In this document: positions 48,440 to 59,485 of the stretch, piece after piece
Layout: each line of letters begins with the position of its first letter
Numbering within the stretch: the first letter of the stretch is position 1
From: Fragum whitleyi
Taxonomy: Eukaryota > Mollusca > Bivalvia > Cardiida > Cardiidae
Direction of reading: 5' to 3'
DNA: 64,000 nt
NCBI GenBank assembly: GCA_948146395.1
Contig: OX411552.1
Span: 5,875,686-5,939,685, forward strand
Position numbers and translations under genes: made by a program
Notes under the pieces: model-generated
Database searches by the model: none
Told to the model about the DNA's origin: nothing
What the model saw: the letters and a program-made list of their open reading frames with translations, nothing else

Positions 48440-49160
48440 TTGTAAAAATTACAACTACCCCTTAGAAAGCACTGGAAACGAGGCCTTTTCGAATTCCACT
48501 TAGTGCGATCTTCTTTATGCAATTGAGACCTTACATTATAAATAGATTTAGAGGATATTGACAGAGTGGTCATGGAATACCTAATTCATGAAACAAGTCA
48601 ACTATAACTAGATAAAAACAAGAACTCACAGAGGGTTTTTTTTTCATTTATAGATAAAAACTTTAATAAAATTGGTATTTGAAGAACAAAAAATTTGATA
48701 TTATATTATTATAACCTAAATTTTTGTGATGAATTAAGAAAATTTCAGAATTTAAGTTTATGAATTCTAAGTATTCAGTGAAATATACAATGCCCTTTGT
48801 GAGTTGACATCATCAAATACATTATGATGTCATTTTTCACAACAAAATTATATAACCTTGATATCTGCTCTTACCTCATTTGCATAGTTATTCCACTAGT
48901 GTAATAATACCTGTTTAATATAAAAATTATTCAACATAACTATTTTACACCTGCGACATAGGTCATATTATAATCTCTTGTAAATATCACAGGATGGTTA
49001 TAGGGTCATAGGGATCATCTATGAAAATGAAGGCAAAACATAAGAAGAAAAGGAAAAGGGGTCTTGTTGAATTTTACTTAGTTCAATCTTGTTTTTGAGA
49101 TAAAGTCAACAAATATTCGGTTCTCTTGAAACCAAAGCAATCAAGAAGCTGAAATTGTTG
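48440..49160 (+). repeat. tandem array T4 (part 2)
   Basis: Units with GGAAACGAGGCCTTTTCG (48474) and GGAAAAGGGGTCTTGTTG (49052) match the units at 43.8-44.7 kb. A family X copy lies between them. Confidence 0.65.
48565..48960 (+). repeat. fold-back repeat family X, copy 3
   Basis: GTGGTCATGGAATACC, an AGATAAAAAC / GATAAAAACTTT palindrome region with a decayed tip, and an ATTATGATGTCATTTT tail, matching 3765-4060. Confidence 0.62.
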
Positions 49161-49229
49161 GTTCAGTGCAAGACTGTAGTAAGTGTATATACAATGTATA
49201 TACACTTACTATAGACTTGCCCTGAACCC
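49161..49229. repeat. covarying palindrome, copy D
   Basis: Outer arms GGTTCAGTGCAAGACTGTAG and CTATAGACTTGCCCTGAACC, inner stem TAAGTGTATATAC / GTATATACACTTA. Confidence 0.85.
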
Positions 49230-49526
49230 TCCAAATATCAGATAAGCTTGAGGCACTTGATAAAAAATGATTATCAATATTGTGTTTCAGGCCTTCATAA
49301 TTTAGTACACAAACAAGCTAAATTGAATTACTTAGTGTATTCTGCGTAATTAATGAACTGGCAGGGCGGGGCTTAACCGTGACATAATTTGGCGAGTTTA
49401 CTTTTCACTAGTTTGGGTTTTTTTCAAATTTTAGTCGGTAAACATCGGTAACGCGTGCAAATAACTGTAAACTAAAACCTAAAGGATTCACGTGCTTTGA
49501 GAGAGTGAAAACATTTCATCGTTTGG

Positions 49527-49595
49527 CTACCAAGGCCTCGTAACTTCAGCTTGATTAAGCTGAAGTTACGAGGATTTGGTTACCAATCCACGATT
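49527..49595. repeat. palindrome GGTTACCAA-type
   Basis: TGGCTACCAAGGCCTCGTAA, an inner CTTCAGCTT / AAGCTGAAG stem and an inverted outer arm ending TTGGTTACCA. Confidence 0.82.
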
Positions 49596-49859
49596 TAAGG
49601 TCTCGGGTTATTAATGTCGACTATCTTTAGTAGGTTATTTTAAATAAAAGCTGATTTCCCTTAACCATAAGTGCAACGACCCGTTACTTAGGCTCCGCCC
49701 TGCCAGGGCATTAAACATGGATAATAACATGTAACAAGCTGTACCCTTTATCAAGAGACATTTTTATATGCTTACTGCAACCAAGGATCATTTGGAAATA
49801 CCAGTGAAGAATGATTATGACAACAATGGTCCTTGCTTCAAAATGCAAAATGGTTAAAC

Positions 49860-50310
49860 TTCAAATTTTTATGCCACTGTATCGAGAGATTGGGGGCATA
49901 TTGTTTTACTTATGTCCGTCCGCCTGTCCTTCCGTCTGTCCGAAAACTAAACCAAACTTAACCTTTGCTTTATCGAGAGATCGCTGTTATGGGGGCATTC
50001 GTGTTTCACAAACACATCTTGTTAGCTCAGCTTTTGTCAGAGAAAACCCGAGGTATTGCTATAGCCTTCGTGTCGTTGTTGTCGTCGTCATTGTGCAAAA
50101 ACTTTGACATTTTGTGATATCTCTGGTTCTACTGAAAGCATTTACTTGAAACTTGGCACACATGTTAAACATCCAAAAGAGCAACCTATACTATCAAGGG
50201 GGATAACTCTAGATGCATTTTGAACAAATTATGCCCCCTTTTTTCCCCACCATCCAGCACTCAACAGCCGAGCGTAGGCACCCGTAGGCGGTGCTCCTGT
50301 TTTAGTAAAT
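49860..50310 (+). repeat. decayed mollusc-type dispersed repeat before MRPL41 exon 3
   Basis: Begins with GAGATTGGGGGCATATTG and a GTCCGTCCGCC / GTCTGTCC run and ends AGGCGGTGCTCCTG, about 20 bp before the exon's polypyrimidine tract. Not coding. The preceding stretch 49230-49526 shows no gene. Confidence 0.55.
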
Positions 50311-50328
50311 TTCATTTGTTTATTTCAG

Positions 50329-50547
50329 TTGAAGCCCTATGTGTCGTACAGAACGGCTGACATCCACCAACCAAAGTTTACGGCGGCCCAGCTTCTCCGG
50401 AGTCAGGTGGAGGAAGATCTTTTGATAGACTTTAAAAAATTGGAAATGGGAGTTCCGTTTGAAGAAGTTCTTGATCAGCGAATGAAAATATTGGATGAAA
50501 AAGAAAAACTAGATAAATTAGACATAAAAGACATAACAAAGGACTAA
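50329..50547 (+). CDS. MRPL41: MRPL41 (mL41) last exon
   Basis: Acceptor TTTGTTTATTTCAG at 50315-50328, then 72 codons and TAA at 50545-50547. It opens LKPYVSYRTADIHQPKFTAA, which matches the conserved mL41 block (human [20 protein letters not shown]). The C-terminal half is charged and helical (LLRSQVEEDLLIDFKKLE, ending DIKDITKD) and diverges from vertebrates, as is usual. Phase 0 joins it cleanly to the exon ending at 39532. I did not see a canonical AATAAA in the next 300 bp. This exon and the previous one together identify the gene. Confidence 0.9.
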   Translation: MKPYVSYRTADIHQPKFTAAQLLRSQVEEDLLIDFKKLEMGVPFEEVLDQRMKILDEKEKLDKLDIKDITKD

Positions 50548-51001
50548 ATAACATTTATGTGTTATACTATAAAACAAAGTAACAGAAGGTGGGTGGGGCT
50601 ACTGTTTGCCTAAAATGAATTGAGCTTTAAAAAAAGGGAAAATGACTTGACTCTTGTAGGGCTCATATTTGACCCTAAAACCTGGGTTTTGACCCACAAA
50701 ATTCTGAAAGTCTTCTATCAGGACCCCATGAAATTGTCTGTTGGGGATCATAAGGACCTTTTTTTTGTCAGACCTGCATCTTGATACTGGTGTCAATTAT
50801 GCCTGTGTGTGAAATTTCCAACAATTTCAAATAGGCAAAAAGCAAAGACTCTGACCAGCCTGTGCATTCGCACAGTCTGACCAGAGTCTTCACTGTGCAT
50901 TCGCACAGTCTAATCATATTCTTCACTATATACTTAGTAGATAGATAAGGTCCCAAAGTATCATTAGACCATCAGGTAACTTTATATTTACAGTATATCA
51001 G
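50548..51001. other. MRPL41 3' flank
   Basis: Contains a fragment of repeat family J (GGGCTCATATTTGACCC at about 50660) and two tandem GTGCATTCGCACAGTCT palindromes at 50860-50915. No further exon. Confidence 0.5.
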
Positions 51002-51071
51002 TGGCTCAGCGCGAAACAGTTGTTACTCCCTATAAACATATAGGGAGTTACAAGTGTTTCGCGCTCAGCCA
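51002..51071. repeat. covarying palindrome, copy A
   Basis: Outer arms TGGCTCAGCGCGAAACAGTT and GTGTTTCGCGCTCAGCCA, inner stem ACTCCCTATA / TATAGGGAGT. Confidence 0.88.
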
Positions 51072-51389
51072 TCAATGTGGCTGTCTATGCTACTTATATT
51101 TGCACCTCACCAACATTTAAAATTGTTGGAACTGTCACACATAGGCTCAATTATAAATGTGATCCATCTCATTAAAGGGATTACATGGGTGCTGCATAAA
51201 GTTTTGATCCTGGTCAGACAGCACAGACAGACTACGATGAAAACTTTTCGCTCATTACTAATATTTTTTAATAAAAAAGACCAATCTTCCAACTCAGCAT
51301 AATCATTTTTGTTACCTAATACATGATAAGATTACATACTTTTTTATTGAATATTTTTGCGAGTTCCTTCTTCAAGAAATAATACACAG

Positions 51390-51745
51390 AAATGCTCTTG
51401 CACAGGTTATATTTGACCCTTAAACCAGGGTTTTGACCCCAAAAATTCAAAATATATCTTGATATGACTCTTAGAAATTTCTCCCCAGGTCGTCAAAATC
51501 CTAAGGCTTGAAACATGTTTTTTTTACCTGAGATTTTCACAAATTACTATCTAAAGTTTAACAAATTAATTAATTGTTTCATATCATTACAAGAAACAGA
51601 TAAAGTGACTCTGAAATGTGCAAAATTCTACTTATTTGCCTTTCTGTCTTTTTGACCCCTTTAATTCAGATTTGACCCTCATAATTTCTAAGGTTAGGAG
51701 TCAATGACTCCCCAATTTCAAACACTAACACATGTCCTGCTCTTA
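51390..51745 (-). mobile_element. TIR element family J, copy 2
   Basis: Inverted relative of 39038-39398, with TTTGACCCTTAAACCAGGGT at the left and AACACTAACACATGTCCTG at the right. CTCTT flanks both ends but no clean 8-bp duplication is visible. Confidence 0.75.
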
Positions 51746-51849
51746 TTACAATTTAAATCCTACTGTTCAGCCCTATTGAAAAATGCTTTGAATGTTTTAC
51801 ACCATTTAGTATACACATCTGTTCAAGGATTCCAAGGATATTGGTAGTC

Positions 51850-52173
51850 ACATCTATTTCCAGCCGCCGTCATAGTGCAGTTGGTAGCGCCTCGGACTGT
51901 CAAATTAGAGGTCCTGGGTTTGATCCCAAACAGCAGCACTGATTATTTCCGACTATTTGTCTCTCACCAATGGGTCAATTAACGTAGACCTATGTGAGTG
52001 AGTGAGTGAGTGAGTGAGTGTGATGTGAGATAGCAGCTGGAGGCTGGGAAAGGATGTAATGGTTGTATTGGTGAGATACCAGGAATCTATTGTAAAGTGC
52101 TCCAGACACCACAATATAACTGAAAAAATGTTGAAGGCGGTGTAAAACTCCATTTAATAAACATCTTTATCCA
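51850..52173 (+). mobile_element. SINE family S with internal (GAGT)n expansion
   Basis: The element is 51863-52160. Flanks ACATCTATTTCCA and ACATCTTTATCCA are an aged 13-bp duplication. In the body the GTGAGAT step has expanded to about seven GAGT units (51992-52020). Head and body are otherwise standard. Confidence 0.9.
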
Positions 52174-52304
52174 TACTAGCCAGACATTTTTCCTGATTAA
52201 CCTGTCAGATTGTAATGATTGATTCTTACACAAAATTAATCTTGGGTCAGGTGGGGTAAAAAACTAAGTCTCCAGGTCAAATATATAGAGGATATTTGTT
52301 TCTT

Positions 52305-52690
52305 CCAGTGTAAGATCGATTTATATTTCATTGAGTGAACAACAAAAGCTATATTTTCAGCTATAGCTATAGCTTTTGTTGTTCATGATATGAAATATTA
52401 ATTGATCTTACTCGAAAAACAAACGATTATTCTATTTCTTTATTGCATAAATGAGCCAAAATGTGAAATTTATAGGACATATTTTTGTAAAGCGCGTCAT
52501 TTTGCATGCGATTGCTATGCAACGTTCATTGTGACGTCATTTATTTCCCCCCCGCATAGATGACGTCAGATAGGGTGAAATGCACAAAAGCAAGGTATAA
52601 GTTTTTGATAATTTCACTGCATTTGTGGTGAGATTATTAAGCAATAATCTACTGTTATTTCTCGATTGACCGCCAAATAGCATTAAAGAA
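52305..52690 (-). repeat. fold-back repeat family Y, copy 2
   Basis: Inverted relative of 18195-18582. The palindrome is fuller here: arms from AGTGTAAGATCGATTTATA (52308) to TTAATTGATCTTACTCG (52414) with GAACAACAAAAGCTATA inside. Carries TGACGTCA-type sites near 52530 and 52560. Confidence 0.78.
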
Positions 52691-52739
52691 ATGAAAAATC
52701 TTGTTGAAAAACAACTAGAATGTTTATAAGGAAATTGTT

Positions 52740-53660
52740 ATTGAGATCCTTTTTCCGGTGGCATATCTGGAATTGCAACTAAAATGAATTGAGTTCTTTC
52801 ATATGACCAGAGAAACATTTTCAGCAAGCTTGAAAAAAATTTGGGCCAAAGGTGTGACCTCTTGAATGGCATGAAAGAAATATTCCAACAGGCTCCTTTT
52901 CCCATGACATTTTCTAGAATGAATCCAAAATCAATATGGTCAGTCCTTATGACCAAACATCCTTAGAAAGTTTTAGCCAAAATTATGGCTTCTAAAATGG
53001 TCATAAGGTCATATCTATATGGCTCCTTTTCCGTGACATTCTGGAATGCCACCCAAATCAATAGGATTCTTTGCTACAACCAGACAATCATCCCAAGCAA
53101 AATCGAGAAGGATTGAGACAAAATTGAGACCTGTAAAGTGGTAACAAGAAAAGTGTCTATAAGGTTCCTTTTCCCTTTACATACATGTATGTTGGATTCG
53201 CTGGCTCAGCGCAAGGCAGTTGTAACTGCCTATAAATATATAGGCAGTTACAACTGTTTTGCGCTGAGCCATTGACTGATGGCCACCACAACTATTGGGG
53301 ATCTTCCTTAAACCTAGACAAACATCCTGAGCAAATTTGAGAAAGTTTGAGCTAAATTGTCATCTCTAGAGCAGTAACAAGAAAAGGGTCTATAGGCTTC
53401 TTTTCCCTGAACATTCCAATCAAAATCAACAGAGAATTTCCTTATGCCTCGACAAACATCCTGAGCAAGTTTGAGAAGGATTAGCAAGAAATTGTGACTT
53501 CTTGAAACAAGAATTGACTTCTTGACCCCATTTTGACCAGGATTCAAATATTTGAAGATTTTTGAAAAAAAAACAGGACCCAAGGATCATAGTATCGGTG
53601 AAGTTTGGTGAAATTCTGTCCAGTAGTTTCAGAGAAGATTCAATGAGTGGCAAATGGAAC
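52740..53660 (-). repeat. tandem array T3, period about 140 bp
   Basis: The landmark CTCCTTTTCC-N-GACATT recurs at about 52748, 52897, 53024, 53166 and 53398; the last gap contains the palindrome at 53212-53271. The open frames on the minus strand are not conserved between units. Confidence 0.72.
53212..53271. repeat. covarying palindrome, copy B
   Basis: Outer arms TGGCTCAGCGCAAGGCAGTT and AACTGTTTTGCGCTGAGCCA, inner stem ACTGCCTATA / TATAGGCAGT. It interrupts a unit of array T3. Confidence 0.88.
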
Positions 53661-53689
53661 ATAACCAAGAGTACCTACAATGTGTGACG

Positions 53690-54714
53690 TCACTCGTTCC
53701 TACACACCCCGGCATCAATATGACACGTCATATTCAAGTCGTCCATAAGGTGGCTGTGAAAAGGACGAACAGAGCTTTGCCCCTTTAATAGAACATTCAA
53801 CAACAAGGAAGCTTCCTATTGCAATTGGTGTTGCAAACAAACACTGCAGATTAAAAGCCTGTGACCATAATAATGAGCTTTGCAAGAAATACTACAGCTG
53901 TGTTCAAACTATTGCCTCAAGTCAGGGCTCACTTCTATTCTCTACACTAAGCTACATTCCAAACAGGAGTCACATTGCACTTCGCTCTGTTACAACCGAT
54001 GCCAGCACACAACTTAGTAAAGCAATGAAGGATTTCAAAGCCGAGACGAATTCAAACATAGCGCATCAAGTTTGTTTTATACATAAAGGCAGATCTCTTT
54101 CAAAACACATTCGGGCAATGAAGTTGACCAGCATAACGACTAGTTATGACAAGAGGATGTTCCAACAAAAATTAGCCAGTTGCGTTAGAATAAGAATTAG
54201 AATGGAGCTTATAAAAGCTAGGTCAGTTACGAAGAGTGATGAGGCCTTTGTTTTGGCAGGCTCTAAGGCTACACAGGTGATATTGAAGTGTCTTTCAGGT
54301 CAACACCATCTTTGTCGGGATTTTTCCTATGTGTGCAGGAGCCATTTAGCTTCTTACACAACAGCTCATCTACCATTTGGGGTGCATTTAAAACTTAGTG
54401 AAAGATAACTATGCCTTATTCAGAATGAAATCAATCAAGTCTTTAATGATGAGAGCCCAAAGCATGAGTAGACTTTCACCACAAATCATTGTGAAAGTTT
54501 GCATTCTGCAGTGTTTACACTTGCAGCAATGTCTAGTTGTTACACACGCAACTATGCAGCCATGTGCCATTCTGCTTCACGTTCATGCTCTTTAAGACCA
54601 AGCCAATCAATGATTAGTATTGCCCAAGAAGCAAGAGTAAAGGTTTACAAGAAATCCAGATTTTATACACAGCTTAAGTTAAAGGACCCACAAAGGTTAT
54701 ATGAATATTGGTAA
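53690..54714 (+). pseudogene. degraded transposon-type ORF of unknown family
   Basis: A frame from about 53776 reads through SVTTDASTQLSKAMKDF, HQVCFIHKGRSLSKHIR and ends at 54408. A shifted frame (about 54420-54714) reads ESLHSAVFTLAAMSSCYTRN and AAMCHSASRS, ending RLYEYW. Upstream, MTRHIQVVHK looks like the end of a zinc-finger motif in yet another frame. Spaced Cys/His residues and the CxxRNxxxxxHSAxxS pattern suggest a repeat-borne nuclease or transposase-like protein of invertebrates, but I cannot name the family. At least two frameshifts make it non-functional. Confidence 0.5.
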
Positions 54715-55504
54715 ACATACCTAAGAAATAAGTCTGTTGGCAATTTTTAAATTTGTGCTCTTTGTTTCCATAGTTTTTTCTTAGAGTCCTTTAAAAAACA
54801 ATCTTCCAAAAATTTCATGATGTCTCCTGACTATTTGAATGATCATTAGAGTAAGGTGTGGTATTGCGTATGTAAAATCAAAGTATTTAAAAATCAAACT
54901 ATAGCATATCTTATGTCATTGCTATTCAAATTTCAAACACGAAGATTTTGTTGATAGACAACAGTTTAACACTTTTTATGCTGATAAAAAACTTGTCAAA
55001 TTTTATTAAAATCAGTGCTTAATGCACTGGATGTTCAAATTGAAAATCAGTGTTTGTTTTGACTATAACATTTTGAACTATACTTGTTTAAAAAGGAAAA
55101 ATAGGTGGTACCGCAAACAGGGTAATTTGGCGTTCGTTTTCTTAGGTTATTTTGGGGATCAAGCTCTGATGCGCCAAAAGTTATCCATACCCAATATTTG
55201 TCATAACTGAATGAAAAAAATCATTCCTGAGGTTGACAATGTTGTTTCGCTTGATGAATAAGTCATCGATGATGGACTCTTTATTAAAGAAAACTAGACC
55301 TACTTATTCAAATTAACATAAGAAAAACGGCTGACAATGTTTAAATCATTAAATGTTGTAAGACCTATTTTGAAGTTTTCATAGGTCAATATATTTTTAT
55401 GAAAGTCTGGTAAAATGTGTGATTAACTGCTTTATGAAAATAACATTAATAAGGGTTAGAAAACAATCTATTGTTTAGTTTATAGAAAGCTGGAATTACT
55501 ATAG
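54715..55504. other. no gene seen
   Basis: AT-rich; nothing supportable. Confidence 0.4.
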
Positions 55505-55745
55505 AAAGAGGACAATGATGGTCTTGGATTGCTCACCTGAGTCTCTTTGACCCCTAGGACATCACATAATCAAATAGGCAGATGTCAACAAGGACATAAG
55601 ATCAATACCATGGAATTTTTTCAGCCAAGAGCAAGAAGGATATGCCTTTTCACTCTGATTCTATGTAAAAAGGGTTGCACCCGGGGGAGCCCAAGTGTGA
55701 CCCCAAGGTCTTGTAATGAACAAACTTGGTAGAGGTCCACTAGAC
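55505..55745 (+). repeat. fragment of the T1 dispersed repeat family
   Basis: GGACAATGATGGTCTTGGAT then GCTCACCTGAGTCTCTTTGA, the 5'-type end of a family that recurs at 61835-62480 and in array T1. No gene is seen in 55746-56590 apart from short unrecognised frames. Confidence 0.7.
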
Positions 55746-56589
55746 AATGCTACATACTATAAATTGCACGCAATAAGGTTAAGATTGACACGGTTGTATC
55801 GATATTTTATGTAGGTAGTGCAGGTTACTTATTGAATATGTAAACTCTCTGTACAGAACCTGATATAATAGAATTGAAATGTTTATTTATATAGCCCTCT
55901 ATATGGTAATTGATATGGACATTATTAATTGTTTTAATGGGATCTATTGAAAAAATTTCAAGTTCCTGTGCTCAGACAAACTAAAGTCCAACTGTGGTAT
56001 TGGAAAACGTCGGGAAAATGTCGTTTAGCTAGGAGTGTGTGTGGACTGAACAAAAATTTAACAAGCATGAGATAACGGTACTTGATTACAAATGTAATCA
56101 CCTCTACACTGAAAGTGTAAAGAAACTCATCACAAAAAACGACATCTTTTCCCTATCGACATTGAATGTTTTTTGTCATTCTAATTTTAGTTTCTTCATG
56201 ATAAAGTCTGTTTCGAAAGCATGTTACTTTTACGCTTTGACACATGACGTTTACTGATGTAATTCAAAGGATGGAAAAAATGCTAGTAGTATTGCGTTTC
56301 TTTGATCTTACAGTATAGCCAGAGCCTGTGACAGCAAAAATTTCGTCGGTCCCAATTTGTCTATATCAACTCATCAAAAGTCTGTTTGTAAACATACAAA
56401 TATGGTGGTTTACATATATAGTGTGTGTTATTTAGTCTAATAAAGACAACTAATAGATATGTACAGTGTTTCCAATAAAATGGATTGATGGTTATCGCGT
56501 GAGCTTTATAAATATGAAAGCTGTCTGCCTTCTGGTTTAAGAGAAGAAGTTTTTTGAAGATTTTCCTATTTTCACCCATTTTGCTCAGA

Positions 56590-57760
56590 TGAGCTAAAAG
56601 GGATGTGCCTGGGTGTAGTCCAAATATGACCCCAGGGTCTTGGTATGAACAAACTTAGTGGAGGCCACTAGATGATGATGCTACATACCAAATATGTAAG
56701 CTGTCTACCATCTGGTTTAAGAGAAGATTTTTAAAGATTTTCCCTCTTTGATTCTATGTAAAAAAACTTACCCCCAGACGGAGCCCAAACATGACCCTAG
56801 GGTCTTGATATGAACAAACTTGGTAGAGGTGCACTAGATGATGCTACATACCAAATATGTAAGCTGTCTGCCATCTGGTTTAAGAGAAGATTTTTAAAGA
56901 TTTTCCCTCTTTGATTCTATGTTAAAAAAACTTACCCCCGGACAGAGCCCAAACATGACCCCAGGGTCTTGATATGAACAAACTTGGTAGAGGTGCACTA
57001 GATGATGCTACATACCAAATATGTAAGCTTTCTACCATCTGGTTTAAGAGAAGATTTTTAAAAATTTTCCCTCTTTGATTCTATGTAAAAAGGCTTGCCC
57101 CCGGACGGAGCCCAAACATGACCCTAGGGTCTTGATATGAACAAACTTGGTAGAGGTCCACTAGATGATGCTACATACCAAATATGTAAGCTGTCTGCCA
57201 TCTGGTTTAAGAGAAGATTTTTAAAGATTTTCCCATTTTGATTCTATGTAAAAAGGCTTGCCCCCGGACAGAGCCCAAACATGACCCCAGGGTCTTGATA
57301 TGAACAAACTTGGTAGAGGTGCACTAGATGATGCTACATACCAAATATGAAAGCTGTCTGTCTTCTGGTTTCAGAAAAGAAGATTTTTACCCTTCGTGCT
57401 CAGAACAGCTAAAAGGGATGCGCCCCGGTAAAGCCCAAATATGGCCCCATGGTCATACCAATTACATACCAAATATTAAAGCTATCTGTGATCTGGTTTT
57501 AGAGAAGAAGTTTTTTGAAGATTTTCTTATTTTCGCCCTTTTTGTTAAGGGTTAAGGGAAAGTAAAGGGTGGATTTCATTTACTTGACCAACTTTGGTAG
57601 AGCTTTACCCAAGGAACATCCCTGTCAAGTTTCATCAAGATTTGCCCATCGGGTTATAAGGAGGGGATGTTTAAATAAACTGTTGACAACTGACAACAGA
57701 CATTGTACGATCACAAGAGCTCACCTTAAGCACTTCGTGCTCAAGTGAGCTAAAAAGTGT
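56590..57760 (+). repeat. tandem array T1, six units, period about 164 bp
   Basis: The landmark CAAACATGACCC (or CAAATATG) occurs at 56621, 56786, 56950, 57113, 57276 and 57436, i.e. spacings of 165, 164, 163, 163 and 160 bp. Units share TGCTACATACCAAATATG and TCTGGTTTAAGAGAAGATTT. The array ends in a hairpin at about 57710-57755 (AGCTCACCTTAAGCAC / GTGCTCAAGTGAGCT). The layout resembles the repeated-core non-autonomous Helitron-like elements described from bivalves; that assignment is an inference. Confidence 0.85.
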
Positions 57761-57930
57761 GGCCCTTAAATTTGTTGTTTTGAACTATGGAGTATGAAAA
57801 GTACTTAAGTTATTTCATTTGGCTATATGTGATTGATGTGCCAAAATAAATTACCGCCTATGATGCGGACTACGGCAATATAAAGCAATTTACAGTATAT
57901 AATGTATATCAGAGTGCACATCGAGGTGTC

Positions 57931-57986
57931 AGCAAAACACTATTGTAAGTGCCTATAATTTTATAGGCACTTACAATAGTGTTGCT
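57931..57986. repeat. covarying palindrome, copy F
   Basis: AGCAAAACACTATTGTAAGT and ACTTACAATAGTGTTGCT with inner stem GCCTATAA / TTATAGGC. Confidence 0.85.
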
Positions 57987-58002
57987 CTTACCCCTGGACA
58001 TA

Positions 58003-58065
58003 CCTGTAGGCTGATCTTTGTCTCCTGCCAAATTAGAAATATTCTGGGTTCAGTATGACATATCC
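58003..58065 (+). repeat. family G tail fragment
   Basis: GGCTGATCTTTGTCTCCTGC then AATATTCTGGGTTCAGTATG; the left half of the palindrome is lost. Confidence 0.6.
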
Positions 58066-58140
58066 ACCTTCTTTCTAAGTAGAATTCCACTAAAGATAAT
58101 TACCCTTTTATTATACCGGTATCAATAGGTCAGGGAAATA

Positions 58141-59090
58141 AGTTTTTTAGCTCCACTGGCCAAAGGCCACTGAGGCTATTGTCATGGTGTTGTGTCCATC
58201 TGTCTGTGCGTCTGGTCGTTAACTTTTTCTTTAAAAATCTTCTCCTCAGAAACTGCTGGATGAATTTCAACCAAACTTCACAGGAATGATCCTTGGGTGA
58301 CCCTCTTTCAAAGTTGTTCAAAAAATTTTGATCCAATGAAAAACATGGATTTAATGGGCGTGGCTAATTTCTAATTATAGTAAAAAGTGAGTTTTCTCAG
58401 ATTCTAATTGATGGATACCAATTAAATTTTACATCAATGATCCTTGGGTCCCCCTTTATCAGTCTACAAAAAATCATTGTGTTTGGATGAAAAATATGTA
58501 TTTTATTGGCGTAGGTCATTTCTTTATATGTAATAAAGTGTAAACTTTGAAAATCATTTTCTCAGAATCTTACAGATGGATATCAACCAAATTTCACAGA
58601 AATGATACTTGAGTGACCCTTTATCAGTCTACCAAAAATTATTGTGATCGGATGCAAAATATGTATTTTATGGGCGGAGGTAATTTCTCTTTATGTTATA
58701 TTGTGTAAACTTTGAAAATCATTTTCTCAGAATGTATCGGAGGGATATCAACCAAAATTGCACTGGAATGATCCTTAAGTGACCCGTTATCAGTATACCA
58801 AAAATTATTGTGATCGGATGCAAAATATGTATTTTATGGGAGGAGGTCATTTCTCAATAAGTTATATAGTGTAAACTTTGAAAATATTTTTCTCAGAATG
58901 TAACGTATGGATATCAATCAAACTTCATTGGTATGATCCTTGTTTGATCCATTATCGTGCAGCCAAAAATTATTGTCATTGGATGAAAAATATGTATTTT
59001 ATCGGTGGAGGTCATTTCTCAATATGTTATATAGTGGAAACTTTGAAAATCATTTTCAACATCAGTAAAAGCAAAAATATATAAAAATCT
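58141..59090 (+). repeat. tandem array T2, five units, period about 165 bp
   Basis: Head TTTTTTAGCTCCACTGGCC with a small GGCCAAAGGCC hairpin and a TCTGTCTGTGCGTC run, then units marked by GGATATCAACCAAA at about 58268, 58418, 58584, 58749 and 58915. Units share AATGATCCTTGGGTG and GGATGAAAAATATGTATTTT. Head-first orientation is opposite to array T1. No coding frame is conserved. Confidence 0.85.
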
Positions 59091-59485
59091 AGTCAAACTT
59101 TGATTTGCTTTTACAAGAATTTCAAGCCTGTGAAGCGACTCAAGCCATTCAAGGCTTTCTAGTTGATATATTGGCTTGTCTGTTTGTTCTCTGTTCATAA
59201 AATACCCTTATAAATTGGCCAAAACTTTTGATTGGCAAGCTCTTTAAGGGAAAAAGCCTTCATATTTCACAAGTACTGCTTGTGATGACCCTTCCTGTTG
59301 GTGTCAAGGTCATTTTCAAGGTCAGATTGTGAATTTTGAGATATGGCAGTGGTGTGGTCATTAGTGTTCAACAAAAGTTTCTTATTTCATCACCAACCAG
59401 TGAAATTATATAAAGATTAATTTTTACTTTTTTTCATTTACCTAATTTAATGGGCCCTAAGGGATACTTCATACCTTAGCTATAT

